64,000 nt of DNA from UBA1783 sp033808805 (GTDB lineage Bacteria > Bacillota_I > Bacilli_A > Erysipelotrichales > Erysipelotrichaceae): positions 1 to 64,000 of the forward strand of contig JAPXMY010000007.1 of assembly GCA_033808805.1 (NCBI GenBank), in the 5' to 3' direction. Positions 1 to 8,102 of the stretch are shown one piece after another. Position numbers and translations under genes: made by a program. Below the pieces are notes generated by a model. That model was not told where the DNA came from, did no database searches, and saw only the letters and a program-made list of their open reading frames with translations. Each line of letters opens with the position of its first letter. The first letter of the stretch is position 1.

Positions 1-32
1 ATTACCCATCGTTTCTTTCATTTTTTGTAAAG

Positions 33-111
33 TTTTAGGGTCTTATTTCATTTTATTCCATATCCATCTCACCCTAAAAGTGACCCTAAAAGATTGGAAC
101 AAACCCTAAAA
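33..111. repeat. Cluster of ACCCTAAAA repeats, no gene seen
   Basis: The nonamer ACCCTAAAA occurs at 71-79, 83-91 and 103-111, and once inverted (TTTTAGGGT) at 33-41. The inverted copy can pair with any of the other three, so this AT-rich stretch could form a hairpin. All reading frames here are interrupted by stops. It could be the edge of a decayed mobile element or a multi-site operator. The window edge hides the left context, so no function is assigned. Confidence 0.5.
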
Positions 112-164
112 TTTCTCGGTTACCCCTTTTTTCACAAATTAATTGTTACAGTTTTTATAAAATT

Positions 165-689
165 CTATTCTCCGATAATTACTACTCTACATCTTCTATT
201 TCTAGAACGATTTCTATCAAAGTCAACAAAATAGATATAACCTGTTTTACCTACTCCTAATTTACCTTCATCCAATTCAAAAGTAGCACTGTTGCCCAAA
301 ATTGTCGCTTTTAAGTGAGCATCACAATTAAACAGTTCTTCTCTGGTCCCTGATGGCAGCCATTTTAAGTAATCAGGCCAAGCTTCAACATCTTCAAAAT
401 GAAGTGTCCCCGGATAGAAGTACTGTCCCCATTTTGTCTGATCAGGAATAATCTTTTCCAGTACATTATCTAAGTCCTGTTGTAAAAATTCCTTTCCATT
501 GGGCATCAGATCATGACAATACTCTTCAAAAAATACTGAACATGTGGTATGAGGTGAGATAACACAGATAATGCCATTCTGTATTTTACTTCTTTCAATA
601 ATTGCTTTTACTTCTTCAGTAATGTCAAAATAAGTTGGACTGATACCTTTACTTACCAATCCAGTAATTGTCTCTTTATAGACAGCCAT
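165..689 (-). CDS. YjbQ/UPF0047 family protein
   Basis: A protein of 174 residues of the YjbQ (UPF0047) family. Family members have weak thiamine-phosphate synthase activity but their physiological role is unsettled. Visible family features are the SPHTTCS motif near residue 45, the D-A-H-L-K segment followed by an ILGNSATFELDEGKL-type stretch, and a C-terminal FVDFDRNRSRNRR segment. An upstream extension in frame exists, but the ATG at 689 has the ribosome site (AAAGGGGGAAAG) and starts 2 nt after the upstream gene's stop. It is somewhat longer than the usual 130-140 residues because of an insertion in the middle. It is probably translated with the upstream membrane-protein gene. Confidence 0.85.
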   Translation of the reverse strand: MAVYKETITGLVSKGISPTYFDITEEVKAIIERSKIQNGIICVISPHTTCSVFFEEYCHDLMPNGKEFLQQDLDNVLEKIIPDQTKWGQYFYPGTLHFEDVEAWPDYLKWLPSGTREELFNCDAHLKATILGNSATFELDEGKLGVGKTGYIYFVDFDRNRSRNRRCRVVIIGE

Positions 690-690
690 T

Positions 691-1269
691 TTACTTTCCC
701 CCTTTTTCATCTTTATTTTTATTAGTAAAGAAACCTGGTTTCTTATTTTTTTCTCTTTCAGCTTTAAGTTGAGCTCTTTTTTCCTTCTCTTCAGGTGATA
801 ATTCATTACTTCTTCTAGCAGTTGCCTTGACTGTATCAGGATGCATCTGATATTCCTTATCTAAAAACCACTGAAACAGTTCATCAGCATCATTAAAGTA
901 TAAACAAAATACCCAATATCTTCCCTTTAATAAGTTATTCTGATTTTTATTTATCCTGACATACACTTTCTTAGCTTGGGGAAATTCTTTAACTCTAAAA
1001 TCATAAATCTGTTTGAAATCATAAGTATGAACTTTCCCATAAGCTTTAAAGGTAAGACGATGATCATCAATATACACTTCTTCAGGATTAGATAACGAAA
1101 AAAATGTATTCAAAATCTGATAGGCACATATTATTACTATAAACAAATTTAAATAATTTCTATTAATTATAAGCAAATATATATTATATATACCCATTAA
1201 TATACAAATAATGCCAACCAAAGTAACTCTTACAAAAAAATGGTCTTTCTTATATACATATTTTTTCAT
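691..1269 (-). CDS. Membrane protein of unknown function
   Basis: A 192-residue protein that I do not recognise. Two hydrophobic helices lie at about residues 14-32 and 38-54. A soluble part of beta character follows, with a layout like small bacterial PH-like domains (an EEVYIDDHRLTFKAYG-type strand region). The tail is very lysine- and glutamate-rich. The ATG is preceded by GGGGATAATTA. A hairpin separates it from the PTS EIIC gene upstream and the YjbQ gene follows 1 nt after its stop, so it may be read at the end of the PTS operon. No function is proposed. Confidence 0.6.
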   Translation of the reverse strand: MKKYVYKKDHFFVRVTLVGIICILMGIYNIYLLIINRNYLNLFIVIICAYQILNTFFSLSNPEEVYIDDHRLTFKAYGKVHTYDFKQIYDFRVKEFPQAKKVYVRINKNQNNLLKGRYWVFCLYFNDADELFQWFLDKEYQMHPDTVKATARRSNELSPEEKEKRAQLKAEREKNKKPGFFTNKNKDEKGGK

Positions 1270-1292
1270 TAATTATCCCCTCAAGACAAGCA

Positions 1293-1312
1293 AGGGGCTA
1301 ATAAAAGCCCCT
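1293..1312 (-). other. Intercistronic hairpin after EIIC
   Basis: A 7-bp perfect stem, AGGGGCT/AGCCCCT, with a 6-nt loop lies just after the EIIC stop. On the minus strand it is not followed by a run of T, so it looks like an mRNA-stabilising or weak attenuating hairpin, not a full terminator. Confidence 0.6.
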
Positions 1313-1332
1313 CTACTTTAATTAGCAAAAAA

Positions 1333-2676
1333 TTAAGCTTTATTAATTTTTCTAATTCTGATTCCATTATAAGCTGCAAAAGCAATTGCGATTGCAATTA
1401 ACACAGCATATGCTACAACTGGAGGTAAATTACCAATTGTATAAAGAAGTGCAGTCAACGGATTAGCACCATCACAGATAGATGAAATTGAAGTAGCTCC
1501 ACCCATATCGAAATTAATAGAAGCTGCAACAGCAGTTGTAGGTCCAGCTAAATATGTTGCGATATAAAGACCTGCTGTTAAACATACTAAACCAGTAATT
1601 AAACTTCTGAAACCATTACCTTTACAGATTGGTAAAATTAAAACGAAAATGAATGGTAAAACTGCCAAGTCTACTGCTGGTAAGACTGTATTACCTGGTA
1701 AGATAACAGCTAAGAATAATGTTACTGGAACTAAAATTAAACCTAAAGTAATTGTCATTGGGTGACCAACACCAACTGCAGAGTCAAGACCGATGTACAT
1801 TTGTCCTCTACCAGAGAAATGCTTGTCAACAAAGGCACTTGCAGCATCAGAAATAGGAATTAAACCTTCCATTAATAAAGCTGCCATCTTAGGAATCAAC
1901 ACCATTGTTGCAGCCAGGTTGATTGCTGTTGCCATAGCAGTTTTGAAATCCTGTCCTGCTGCTACACCAATAATCAAACCTAATACAAACCCGACAATAA
2001 TTGGCTCACCAAAGACACCAATCTTATCCTGTAAACCTTCAAGAGAGAAGTCAATATCTCTTAGTCCTGGAATCTTTTCAATAATCCAGTTACATACTAG
2101 TGCGATTGGGGCAAATGCAGCACTGAAGCCATGTGGTAAAGATACACCAGGCATATTTAATGTTGTTTCTAAGGCAGGAGCAGTTATATCTCCTAATACT
2201 AAGACTATTACTTCATTACAAACCGCAGCGACTAAACCTAAAGCAACATTTCCTGTTACAGCAGCGACTAATGAACCTGTAAATGCAAAGTGCCAGAAAT
2301 TCCAAATATCAATATTGATTGTCTGAGTAGTTTTGGTAACAATCATAATGATGTTTACAAGTAAACATACTGGAATAATTAGAGCTCCTACCTGAGTTGC
2401 AAAAGCAATAGCTGCAGCTGCAGGCCATCCAATATCTACCGTAGCAAGTGACAAGCCAAAATTAGCAGACATCTGTGCAACCGCAGTAGCTAAAAATCCC
2501 ATTAATCCAGTAGATAAGTTTAACCCAATTATACCAACACCAACAGTTAAACCACCACGAATTGATTTGCCTATACCAGCTCCCATAAGAATACCAAGCG
2601 CTGCAATCATTATAGGCATCATTACACTCGGTCCACAATCACTAATAAAAGCAAAAACTTTTAAAATAAAATCCAT
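1333..2676 (-). CDS. PTS galactitol-type EIIC permease
   Basis: A 447-residue polytopic membrane protein of the galactitol/SgcC EIIC family, the sugar-translocating part of a phosphotransferase system. About 10-12 hydrophobic segments run through the protein. The N-terminal region is typical of GatC (a GPSVMMPIMIAALGILMGAG-like stretch), and a conserved GRGQMYIGLDSAVGVGHP region lies near residue 300. The start has AGGAGG about 11 nt upstream. It follows the EIIB gene in the operon; EIIA is encoded four genes upstream. The substrate is probably a hexitol or ketose. No polyol-phosphate dehydrogenase is encoded nearby, so galactitol itself is uncertain. Confidence 0.88.
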   Translation of the reverse strand: MDFILKVFAFISDCGPSVMMPIMIAALGILMGAGIGKSIRGGLTVGVGIIGLNLSTGLMGFLATAVAQMSANFGLSLATVDIGWPAAAAIAFATQVGALIIPVCLLVNIIMIVTKTTQTINIDIWNFWHFAFTGSLVAAVTGNVALGLVAAVCNEVIVLVLGDITAPALETTLNMPGVSLPHGFSAAFAPIALVCNWIIEKIPGLRDIDFSLEGLQDKIGVFGEPIIVGFVLGLIIGVAAGQDFKTAMATAINLAATMVLIPKMAALLMEGLIPISDAASAFVDKHFSGRGQMYIGLDSAVGVGHPMTITLGLILVPVTLFLAVILPGNTVLPAVDLAVLPFIFVLILPICKGNGFRSLITGLVCLTAGLYIATYLAGPTTAVAASINFDMGGATSISSICDGANPLTALLYTIGNLPPVVAYAVLIAIAIAFAAYNGIRIRKINKA

Positions 2677-2784
2677 AAACCTAATATCCTCCTTTTTTTA
2701 TTTAGATTTATACTTTCTGTTAATTCTTTGTCCCCACAAGTCTTAACAATTAATTAACTAACTAAATATTACAACTTAGTTAAA

Positions 2785-3072
2785 TTATTCACTGAACAGT
2801 GCTTCTTCAATTTGATTATAGATTTCTTCAGTATTTCTATTTACAAGCAAATTGGTAGCTACAATTAATGGACAATGGCAGGTATAAGAATTAGCAATAG
2901 TGCTGACACATAAATCAGCATCTTTTGATTTGCTAGGAACTTCTACTGCTTTACATTGGTTAATAGTAAATTTACCCTTATATCCTCTCTTATTCAATTC
3001 CTCTTCCAGTCTTTTACGAACTACGGTACTGGTAGCTACACCAGTGCCACAACATAATAAAATCTTTTTCAT
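2785..3072 (-). CDS. PTS galactitol-type EIIB
   Basis: A 95-residue EIIB phosphocarrier. The phosphorylated cysteine sits in the N-terminal P-loop KKILLCCGTGVATSTV, as in GatB. The start is placed at the ATG at 3072, not the one 9 nt upstream, because the ribosome site AAGGAGA (3081-3087) lies at the right distance only for 3072. It receives phosphate from EIIA and passes it to the sugar during transport by EIIC. A promoter with a cre-like box lies just upstream, so EIIB-EIIC can be transcribed apart from the aldolase genes. Confidence 0.9.
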   Translation of the reverse strand: MKKILLCCGTGVATSTVVRKRLEEELNKRGYKGKFTINQCKAVEVPSKSKDADLCVSTIANSYTCHCPLIVATNLLVNRNTEEIYNQIEEALFSE

Positions 3073-3093
3073 AATAAACATCTCCTTTGTTTC

Positions 3094-3123
3094 ATTATAT
3101 CCTACTTTTTAAAGCGTTTGAAA
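3094..3123 (-). promoter_or_regulatory. Internal promoter with cre-like box before EIIB
   Basis: On the minus strand the -35 TTCAAA (3117-3122) and -10 TATAAT (3094-3099) are 17 nt apart. The near-palindrome TTTAAAGCGTTTGAAA covers the -35 and resembles a CcpA catabolite-responsive element. The implied control is glucose repression of EIIB-EIIC. Confidence 0.5.
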
Positions 3124-3129
3124 TTTTTA

Positions 3130-3825
3130 CTATTTATAAAAATCTGTTCTAGCTTTATCTAAAGCCGCAATCATCTCTCTTAATATCGCTTCTGGATCTT
3201 TTGCAGCTACTATACCGCTGGTTCCGCCAGTGCCATCAGCTCCCGATGCGATAGCTTTGTAAACATCTTCACCACTGGAAATTCCAGCTGCCTGTAGTGT
3301 TTTTGTCTTAGAAGAAACCGATTTAACTGCTTCATTGGTAGCTTTCATATAATCCATATCAGCTGTTTTACCAGTACCGATTAAACTTTTAAGTTCACAA
3401 ACCATAACATCTGGTTCCAGCTGGGCAATAGCTTTAGCATCAGCGACATCATCAGCACAGACAATTGTCAAAATATCTAATTCTTTAGCCCTGGCGATAG
3501 TTTCAGTTAAATCAGAAACTGTTTTTGGATTTTCAGCATGATTTAGAAACGTTGCCTGTACTCCTGCTTCTTTCAGTGCTTCTGGTAAAATATGTCCCAT
3601 TCCCTTTCCTGGTCTTAAAGCTTCCATATTTTGAGCACAGATTATCAGATGTGGAAAATCTTCAGCAAATCTTGCCAAGTCAACCAGAGAGCCTGTATAA
3701 ACAATATCTAAATCATATTTGACTGCCAGCTCCTCAGCGACAGCACCTAATTTATAAGCTTCCTCACCCCATAAATAACATTTAGGGTTTAACACAAAGA
3801 ATGGACTTCTCAATTCTCTTTTCAT
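3130..3825 (-). CDS. Triose-phosphate isomerase-like protein
   Basis: A 231-residue protein of the triosephosphate isomerase family, in the short form (archaeal TIMs are about 225 residues). Candidate catalytic residues are the N-x-K near the start (VLNPKCYL), the histidine in FLNHAENPKT and the glutamate in MVCELKSLIGTGK. A glycine-rich phosphate-binding end follows (GADGTGGTSGI). The ATG at 3825 has a GGGGG ribosome site; an in-frame GTG at 3846 overlaps the aldolase gene and is less likely. Next to an aldolase and PTS genes it may interconvert the triose phosphates made by that aldolase, or isomerise another short sugar phosphate such as L-erythrulose phosphate. Confidence 0.75.
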   Translation of the reverse strand: MKRELRSPFFVLNPKCYLWGEEAYKLGAVAEELAVKYDLDIVYTGSLVDLARFAEDFPHLIICAQNMEALRPGKGMGHILPEALKEAGVQATFLNHAENPKTVSDLTETIARAKELDILTIVCADDVADAKAIAQLEPDVMVCELKSLIGTGKTADMDYMKATNEAVKSVSSKTKTLQAAGISSGEDVYKAIASGADGTGGTSGIVAAKDPEAILREMIAALDKARTDFYK

Positions 3826-3835
3826 AATATCCCCC

Positions 3836-4666
3836 TTACTTGACACAATTGAATACTCGATAGTAATGCCTTAAGACATCTTTAACACCTTCATCTGACA
3901 TCTGCAGTAATTCAAACCAGTCTTTTGGATCACCATTTTTTACAGATTCAAAAGCTGCTACGACAAAATCAGTAAAGACATTTATCTTACTGATACCTTC
4001 GGTTGCACATCTTCTAAGATTCTCATCTCCACTTGATGAGCCACCATGTAAAACCAGAGGAATATCCAAAGCTTCTCTAATTTCATGTAATCTTTCAAAG
4101 TTGATTACTGGAGTACCTTTATAATGGCCATGAGCTGTACCAATTGAAATAGCTAATGAATCAACTCCTGTCAGTTCAACAAATTTCTTAGCTGCTTCAG
4201 TTTCCGTATAAATCGAATCATCAGCAGCAGTAGAATAAGTATCCCCGCTTCCAACATGACCAATTTCAGCTTCAACAACTACTCCTCTAGCATGAGCATA
4301 TTCCACTACTTCTTTTGTTCTTCGAACATTTTCTTCAAAGTCACAGCTGCTGGCATCAATCATTACTGAAGTAAAACCATAGGCAATGGCTTTTTTAATC
4401 GTATCAAATTTAGTCCCATGGTCTAGATGCAGAGCGATATCAACTTTAGCTGTTTCAGCATAGTATCTGCCAATCAGTGCTGCTTCTTCTAAAGAAAGCA
4501 TACTGTCATGTACTTCAGCTGCAAAAGATAGGATTAAAGGTTGATTTAATTCTTCTGCAACTTCAACAAAGGCTCTACATGAATTATTGTCATAATAATC
4601 CGGAGCAACAAGAGCATAACCTTCATCTTTAGCTCTTTTTAACATTTCTTTTGATGTGACTAGCAT
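3836..4666 (-). CDS. Class II ketose-bisphosphate aldolase
   Basis: A 276-residue class II, zinc-dependent aldolase of the fructose/tagatose-bisphosphate family (FbaA, GatY, KbaY). Zinc-site and catalytic motifs are visible: ALHLDHGT near residue 80, EAEIGHVG near 135, an AHGHYKG histidine near 180, and VLHGGSSSG near 208. It would split a ketose 1,6-bisphosphate, or a related ketose phosphate, into dihydroxyacetone phosphate and an aldehyde. The gene sits between EIIA and the TIM-like isomerase, so import, cleavage and triose isomerisation are in one transcript. No dedicated tagatose-6-phosphate kinase is seen. Confidence 0.88.
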   Translation of the reverse strand: MLVTSKEMLKRAKDEGYALVAPDYYDNNSCRAFVEVAEELNQPLILSFAAEVHDSMLSLEEAALIGRYYAETAKVDIALHLDHGTKFDTIKKAIAYGFTSVMIDASSCDFEENVRRTKEVVEYAHARGVVVEAEIGHVGSGDTYSTAADDSIYTETEAAKKFVELTGVDSLAISIGTAHGHYKGTPVINFERLHEIREALDIPLVLHGGSSSGDENLRRCATEGISKINVFTDFVVAAFESVKNGDPKDWFELLQMSDEGVKDVLRHYYRVFNCVK

Positions 4667-4680
4667 TTTCTTCCCCCTTT

Positions 4681-5136
4681 TTAGTCTATCAATCCAGACC
4701 CACTTATAATCTGGTAATAATCATCATATGTTTTAGCTTCTTTTAAAGCATCCATAACATCATCCATCATAAACAGATCCATCAGTTTAGGAAGCATTTC
4801 TAATTGTTTTTCCCCTTCCTTAAGAGCCATCATAAAAATTACTGAAACTTCAACTTCCTGAGTAATGTCTCCCATAAATTGAAAGATTACCGGCTTTTTT
4901 AATGTCATAAAGCCAATCTGGTTTTCTTTTACATATTCTGGATCTGTGTGTGGTATGGCAACACCCATTCTATTTAATTCTAATCCGGTCGGAAAAACTG
5001 CTTCTCTAGCCATTATTCCTTCCAAAAAGTTATCTTCTACAACTTTTGCCTTGATAAACTCCTTGGCCAGTAAGGCTAAAGCTTGCTTTCTATTTTCAGC
5101 ACTTTGATTAAATAAAGCTATCTTTTTATCGAACAT
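4681..5136 (-). CDS. PTS EIIA (galactitol/fructose type)
   Basis: A 151-residue EIIA of the fructose/mannitol/galactitol superfamily. The phosphorylated histidine lies in GVAIPHTDPEYV near residue 62. It takes phosphate from HPr and passes it to the EIIB encoded downstream. The gene starts directly at the stop of the PRD regulator, which carries a similar EIIA domain, so the two are translationally coupled. Confidence 0.88.
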   Translation of the reverse strand: MFDKKIALFNQSAENRKQALALLAKEFIKAKVVEDNFLEGIMAREAVFPTGLELNRMGVAIPHTDPEYVKENQIGFMTLKKPVIFQFMGDITQEVEVSVIFMMALKEGEKQLEMLPKLMDLFMMDDVMDALKEAKTYDDYYQIISGSGLID

Positions 5137-7113
5137 TTAAATCTCCTCCTTACTTACCTGTTGAAGCAGTATCGCAAACTGTTCATTTGAATCAATTCTT
5201 GTCAGCATATTTGTTTTATCTTTTGTTTCGATTAAATCATAAAGCTTGGAAATGATATTTCTTACTTCATTGACATCCTCTTCGGCCAAGGCAATCATAA
5301 TGATGGTGTTAACATCATTTTCCTGCCATTTGATACTCTTTTTCAAAGTCATGATTGACAACAACGTTCTTTTAACCGTACTACATGAGGCATGTGGCAT
5401 AGCAACTCCAGTATACAAACTTGTTATTCCTTCTTCTTCCCTGGCATAAATGCTTTCTTTAAAATCTGAAGTAACCAAATCAGCTTTTTCATACTGCTCA
5501 ATCATAAAATCCAACACTTCTTCTTTACTGTTTAACTCATATTGCCAGAACATAAAGTCATCTCTAAAATAGTTGGTTAATTCCATCAAGTCTGTTTTTT
5601 CCACATTCCTTAATGCTCTTAACTGCTCATTAATCGAACCATAATAATTTGAAATTTCATTTAGTTCCTGCTGAGTAATTAAAGGTGAAACATAGAATAC
5701 CTTTTTATCAACATTGGCAAATTTGTCCTTTTCTACCAGAGAAATAATAAACTCAACATCTGAAATATCATTGTCTAAAACCTGATCAACAGTCACTACT
5801 TCAATATGATCAGTAGCAGGCAGGATATCTTTTATTTGGGAATAGACAAGCTCTGCCGTAGCCAAACCTTTAGGACAGACAATCAATATATTTTTTGGTT
5901 TGATCTTTTTAGCGAAAGCTACCTGAAAATGAATAGTCAAAAAGGACACTTCATCATCACTTAAGGTAACATCAAACAGATTTTCAAAAACCGAAGCGAC
6001 ATACCAGGTCAAAGTAAACATCACCAGATATTGTCTTTTTATTGAATCCAGCAATGGATTTTTCACAGAAAATCCATTTTTCAAACGATAAATCATTGGG
6101 ATAACGTGAGCCAATAAAGATTCATAAAGCCTTTCATCAGCAGTTAAGTCTACCTTAAGTGTTTTAGACATTCTTCCAACAATTTCTCTAACACTTTTTT
6201 CATATAAATCATCAAGCAGCACTTTATTAAATGTTGGTTCAATACCATGAGCTAACAGTAACTCGGAAAGAAATTCGATATCTCTATCGATAAACAGGAT
6301 ACCAAGAGTATTATTGACAGCAGCAGAAATATTAAGCGCCATCATATAGGTTTCCATTTTTTCGATATTCTGAAAAGCAAAATTTTCTACATTTTTTATA
6401 AAATGATGATTGTTTTTAGCTCTGGTAAACAGGATACATAGTGCAAAGAATAATGATGTCATATAACTCTGCCCCATTGCTCTTTTAGCTTGCAAGCTGT
6501 AGTCAATCACTATTTTCTCCGCAGCATCAACTATTGGGGCAATGAATATCTTTTTAGCTTCTTTAACATACTCATCCAAAGTAGTCAGACCATTGTTTTT
6601 AAAACCTTCAATTTCAAAACTTTTATAGCTGTTTTGGATATCCTTTTCAAAGCCTTTTAGATAAAATTCATTTGGCTCACAGACAAGTTCAACATTTCTA
6701 CTGGAAAGAAATTTTTTAATAGCCGCTAAATCACTTCTCAAAACGGTATTGGATACAAACAACTGTTTTTCTAGAAGTTCATAGTTTACCTTTTCATCTT
6801 CAATAATTATTTTTCTGATAATTGTTCTTTGTCTGTTTTTAGGACTGTACCTGTCTTCTGGTCTGAATAATTGATTGTCCATTTTATACATTTCAATCTG
6901 ACTTGTTTTTCCCTGAAGAATTATTCCTTTTCTTGGAGTTTTATCAATATGAATTCTGTATTTGGAAAATGTTTTATTTAAATAGTTAATGTCCGAATAA
7001 AGTGTCTTTTCTGAAACATTTAACAACTTTGAAAAATAACTGGCTGGTCTATAATCCTTTTCAGCTTCCAACAAGGTGAACAATTTGTTTCTTCTCAGTG
7101 TTTCTTTATTCAT
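5137..7113 (-). CDS. PRD-containing transcriptional regulator (MtlR/LicR type)
   Basis: A 658-residue multidomain regulator. In order it has N-terminal winged-helix DNA-binding domains (about 1-160), two PRD domains (about 190-400), an EIIB-like domain (IKPKNILIVCPKGLATAEL, with its cysteine) and a C-terminal EIIA domain with GVAMPHASC. It probably activates the operon when its PRD histidines are phosphorylated by the PTS, and reports flux through its own EIIA/EIIB domains. The ATG at 7113 has GAGGTG 4 nt upstream; the upstream ATG at 7134 has no ribosome site. A TATAAT lies at 7133-7138, just beyond the neighbouring terminator. Confidence 0.88.
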   Translation of the reverse strand: MNKETLRRNKLFTLLEAEKDYRPASYFSKLLNVSEKTLYSDINYLNKTFSKYRIHIDKTPRKGIILQGKTSQIEMYKMDNQLFRPEDRYSPKNRQRTIIRKIIIEDEKVNYELLEKQLFVSNTVLRSDLAAIKKFLSSRNVELVCEPNEFYLKGFEKDIQNSYKSFEIEGFKNNGLTTLDEYVKEAKKIFIAPIVDAAEKIVIDYSLQAKRAMGQSYMTSLFFALCILFTRAKNNHHFIKNVENFAFQNIEKMETYMMALNISAAVNNTLGILFIDRDIEFLSELLLAHGIEPTFNKVLLDDLYEKSVREIVGRMSKTLKVDLTADERLYESLLAHVIPMIYRLKNGFSVKNPLLDSIKRQYLVMFTLTWYVASVFENLFDVTLSDDEVSFLTIHFQVAFAKKIKPKNILIVCPKGLATAELVYSQIKDILPATDHIEVVTVDQVLDNDISDVEFIISLVEKDKFANVDKKVFYVSPLITQQELNEISNYYGSINEQLRALRNVEKTDLMELTNYFRDDFMFWQYELNSKEEVLDFMIEQYEKADLVTSDFKESIYAREEEGITSLYTGVAMPHASCSTVKRTLLSIMTLKKSIKWQENDVNTIIMIALAEEDVNEVRNIISKLYDLIETKDKTNMLTRIDSNEQFAILLQQVSKEEI

Positions 7114-7149
7114 GACACACCTCTTTAGTTTCATTATATACTAAAAGCA

Positions 7150-7203
7150 ATAAAAAAACGCACTGTTTTTTTCCACATTAATGTGGAAGTTTTGCCAGTG
7201 CGT
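7150..7203 (-). terminator. Intrinsic terminator of the zinc-ribbon gene
   Basis: Arms GCACTGG/CAGTGC enclose a second small palindrome (TTCCACATTAATGTGGAA), and on the minus strand a run of T follows. It isolates the upstream gene from the PTS operon. Confidence 0.85.
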
Positions 7204-7218
7204 TTATCTGATGTTTTC

Positions 7219-7950
7219 TTATAGTACTTTTTTATTTTTTTCCGCAGCTGTCAGCTGATGATAAAACTCAAAATCCTTATATTTATAAAGCAGCCAGATA
7301 AAAACGTAATACAAAAATAATATTAAGGTAAACAATATTGCTACCCACATACTTTTAATAAAATAGTAAATTCCATAAAGAATTATCCCCATCACCAAAA
7401 GATAGCTGATAGAAAAGGTAGTGAAGGCTTTACTTTCAACAAAAAACTGATTGCATGCCAGACATTGATAATATGTTTTTCCATCCTTGCCTTTTTTATT
7501 TATTAAAGCACGTCTGGAATTACAGACTGGACATAATGTCTGATGTCTTCTTAATAGAAAATCAATTAATGAACCATTAAATTTTCTTTTCTCTTTTTTC
7601 TTTGTATCTTCAATCAGGTTTACTTCATCAAATAAATAATGACTTATCAATGTAGTAAATAGAATAACTATCGCTGCCAGAGCAACAAAGAGAAGCCAGG
7701 CTACAACATAATCAGTTAGATGATACTTATCGGTATACCTGGACATGAAAAACAACAAAGCCGCAACCATAACACCAATATCAATCAAATATCTCACTCT
7801 TGGTTTTTTGGTAGCATAATATTTTTTATTACATGAATTACAGATATAATAAATATTTCCCAATTCATCTTTATACTTTTTTAATCGTCCACTGCAACTG
7901 ACACATCTGAACGCACTTTCCAAATAGATAAAATCTCTGATGCTAGACAT
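7219..7950 (-). CDS. Double zinc-ribbon membrane protein, unknown function
   Basis: A 243-residue protein with two copies of a zinc-ribbon plus two-helix unit. The first ribbon (CVSC near residue 17, CNSC about 20 residues later) precedes two membrane helices at about 53-70 and 80-105. The second ribbon (CPVC near 140, CLAC near 163) precedes helices at about 176-196 and 200-222. The duplication suggests an internal tandem copy. It stands alone between two terminators. Whether the ribbons bind zinc, RNA or a protein partner cannot be told from sequence. Confidence 0.65.
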   Translation of the reverse strand: MSSIRDFIYLESAFRCVSCSGRLKKYKDELGNIYYICNSCNKKYYATKKPRVRYLIDIGVMVAALLFFMSRYTDKYHLTDYVVAWLLFVALAAIVILFTTLISHYLFDEVNLIEDTKKKEKRKFNGSLIDFLLRRHQTLCPVCNSRRALINKKGKDGKTYYQCLACNQFFVESKAFTTFSISYLLVMGIILYGIYYFIKSMWVAILFTLILFLYYVFIWLLYKYKDFEFYHQLTAAEKNKKVL

Positions 7951-8050
7951 AAACTACCTCTCACTATTAACCATTATAATTTCACATCTACTAAAAAGCA
8001 AACCAATCACAAACATTGTTTAAAATGATTAAATCCTTAAACATCATAAT

Positions 8051-8083
8051 ATAAAAAGAGCTCTCATTTCTGAGAACTCTTTC
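8051..8083 (-). terminator. Intrinsic terminator of nifJ
   Basis: On the minus strand AAAGAGTTCTCA pairs with TGAGAGCTCTTT around a 4-nt loop, ending in a T run. It lies 20 nt after the nifJ stop. Confidence 0.85.
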
Positions 8084-8102
8084 AATTAAATTTTTTTGAC
8101 TC

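Noticed and set aside
1793..2326. A 177-residue plus-strand frame opposite the EIIC gene
   Set aside because: It lies wholly inside a clear membrane-transporter gene and has no ribosome site or family resemblance; a shadow frame.
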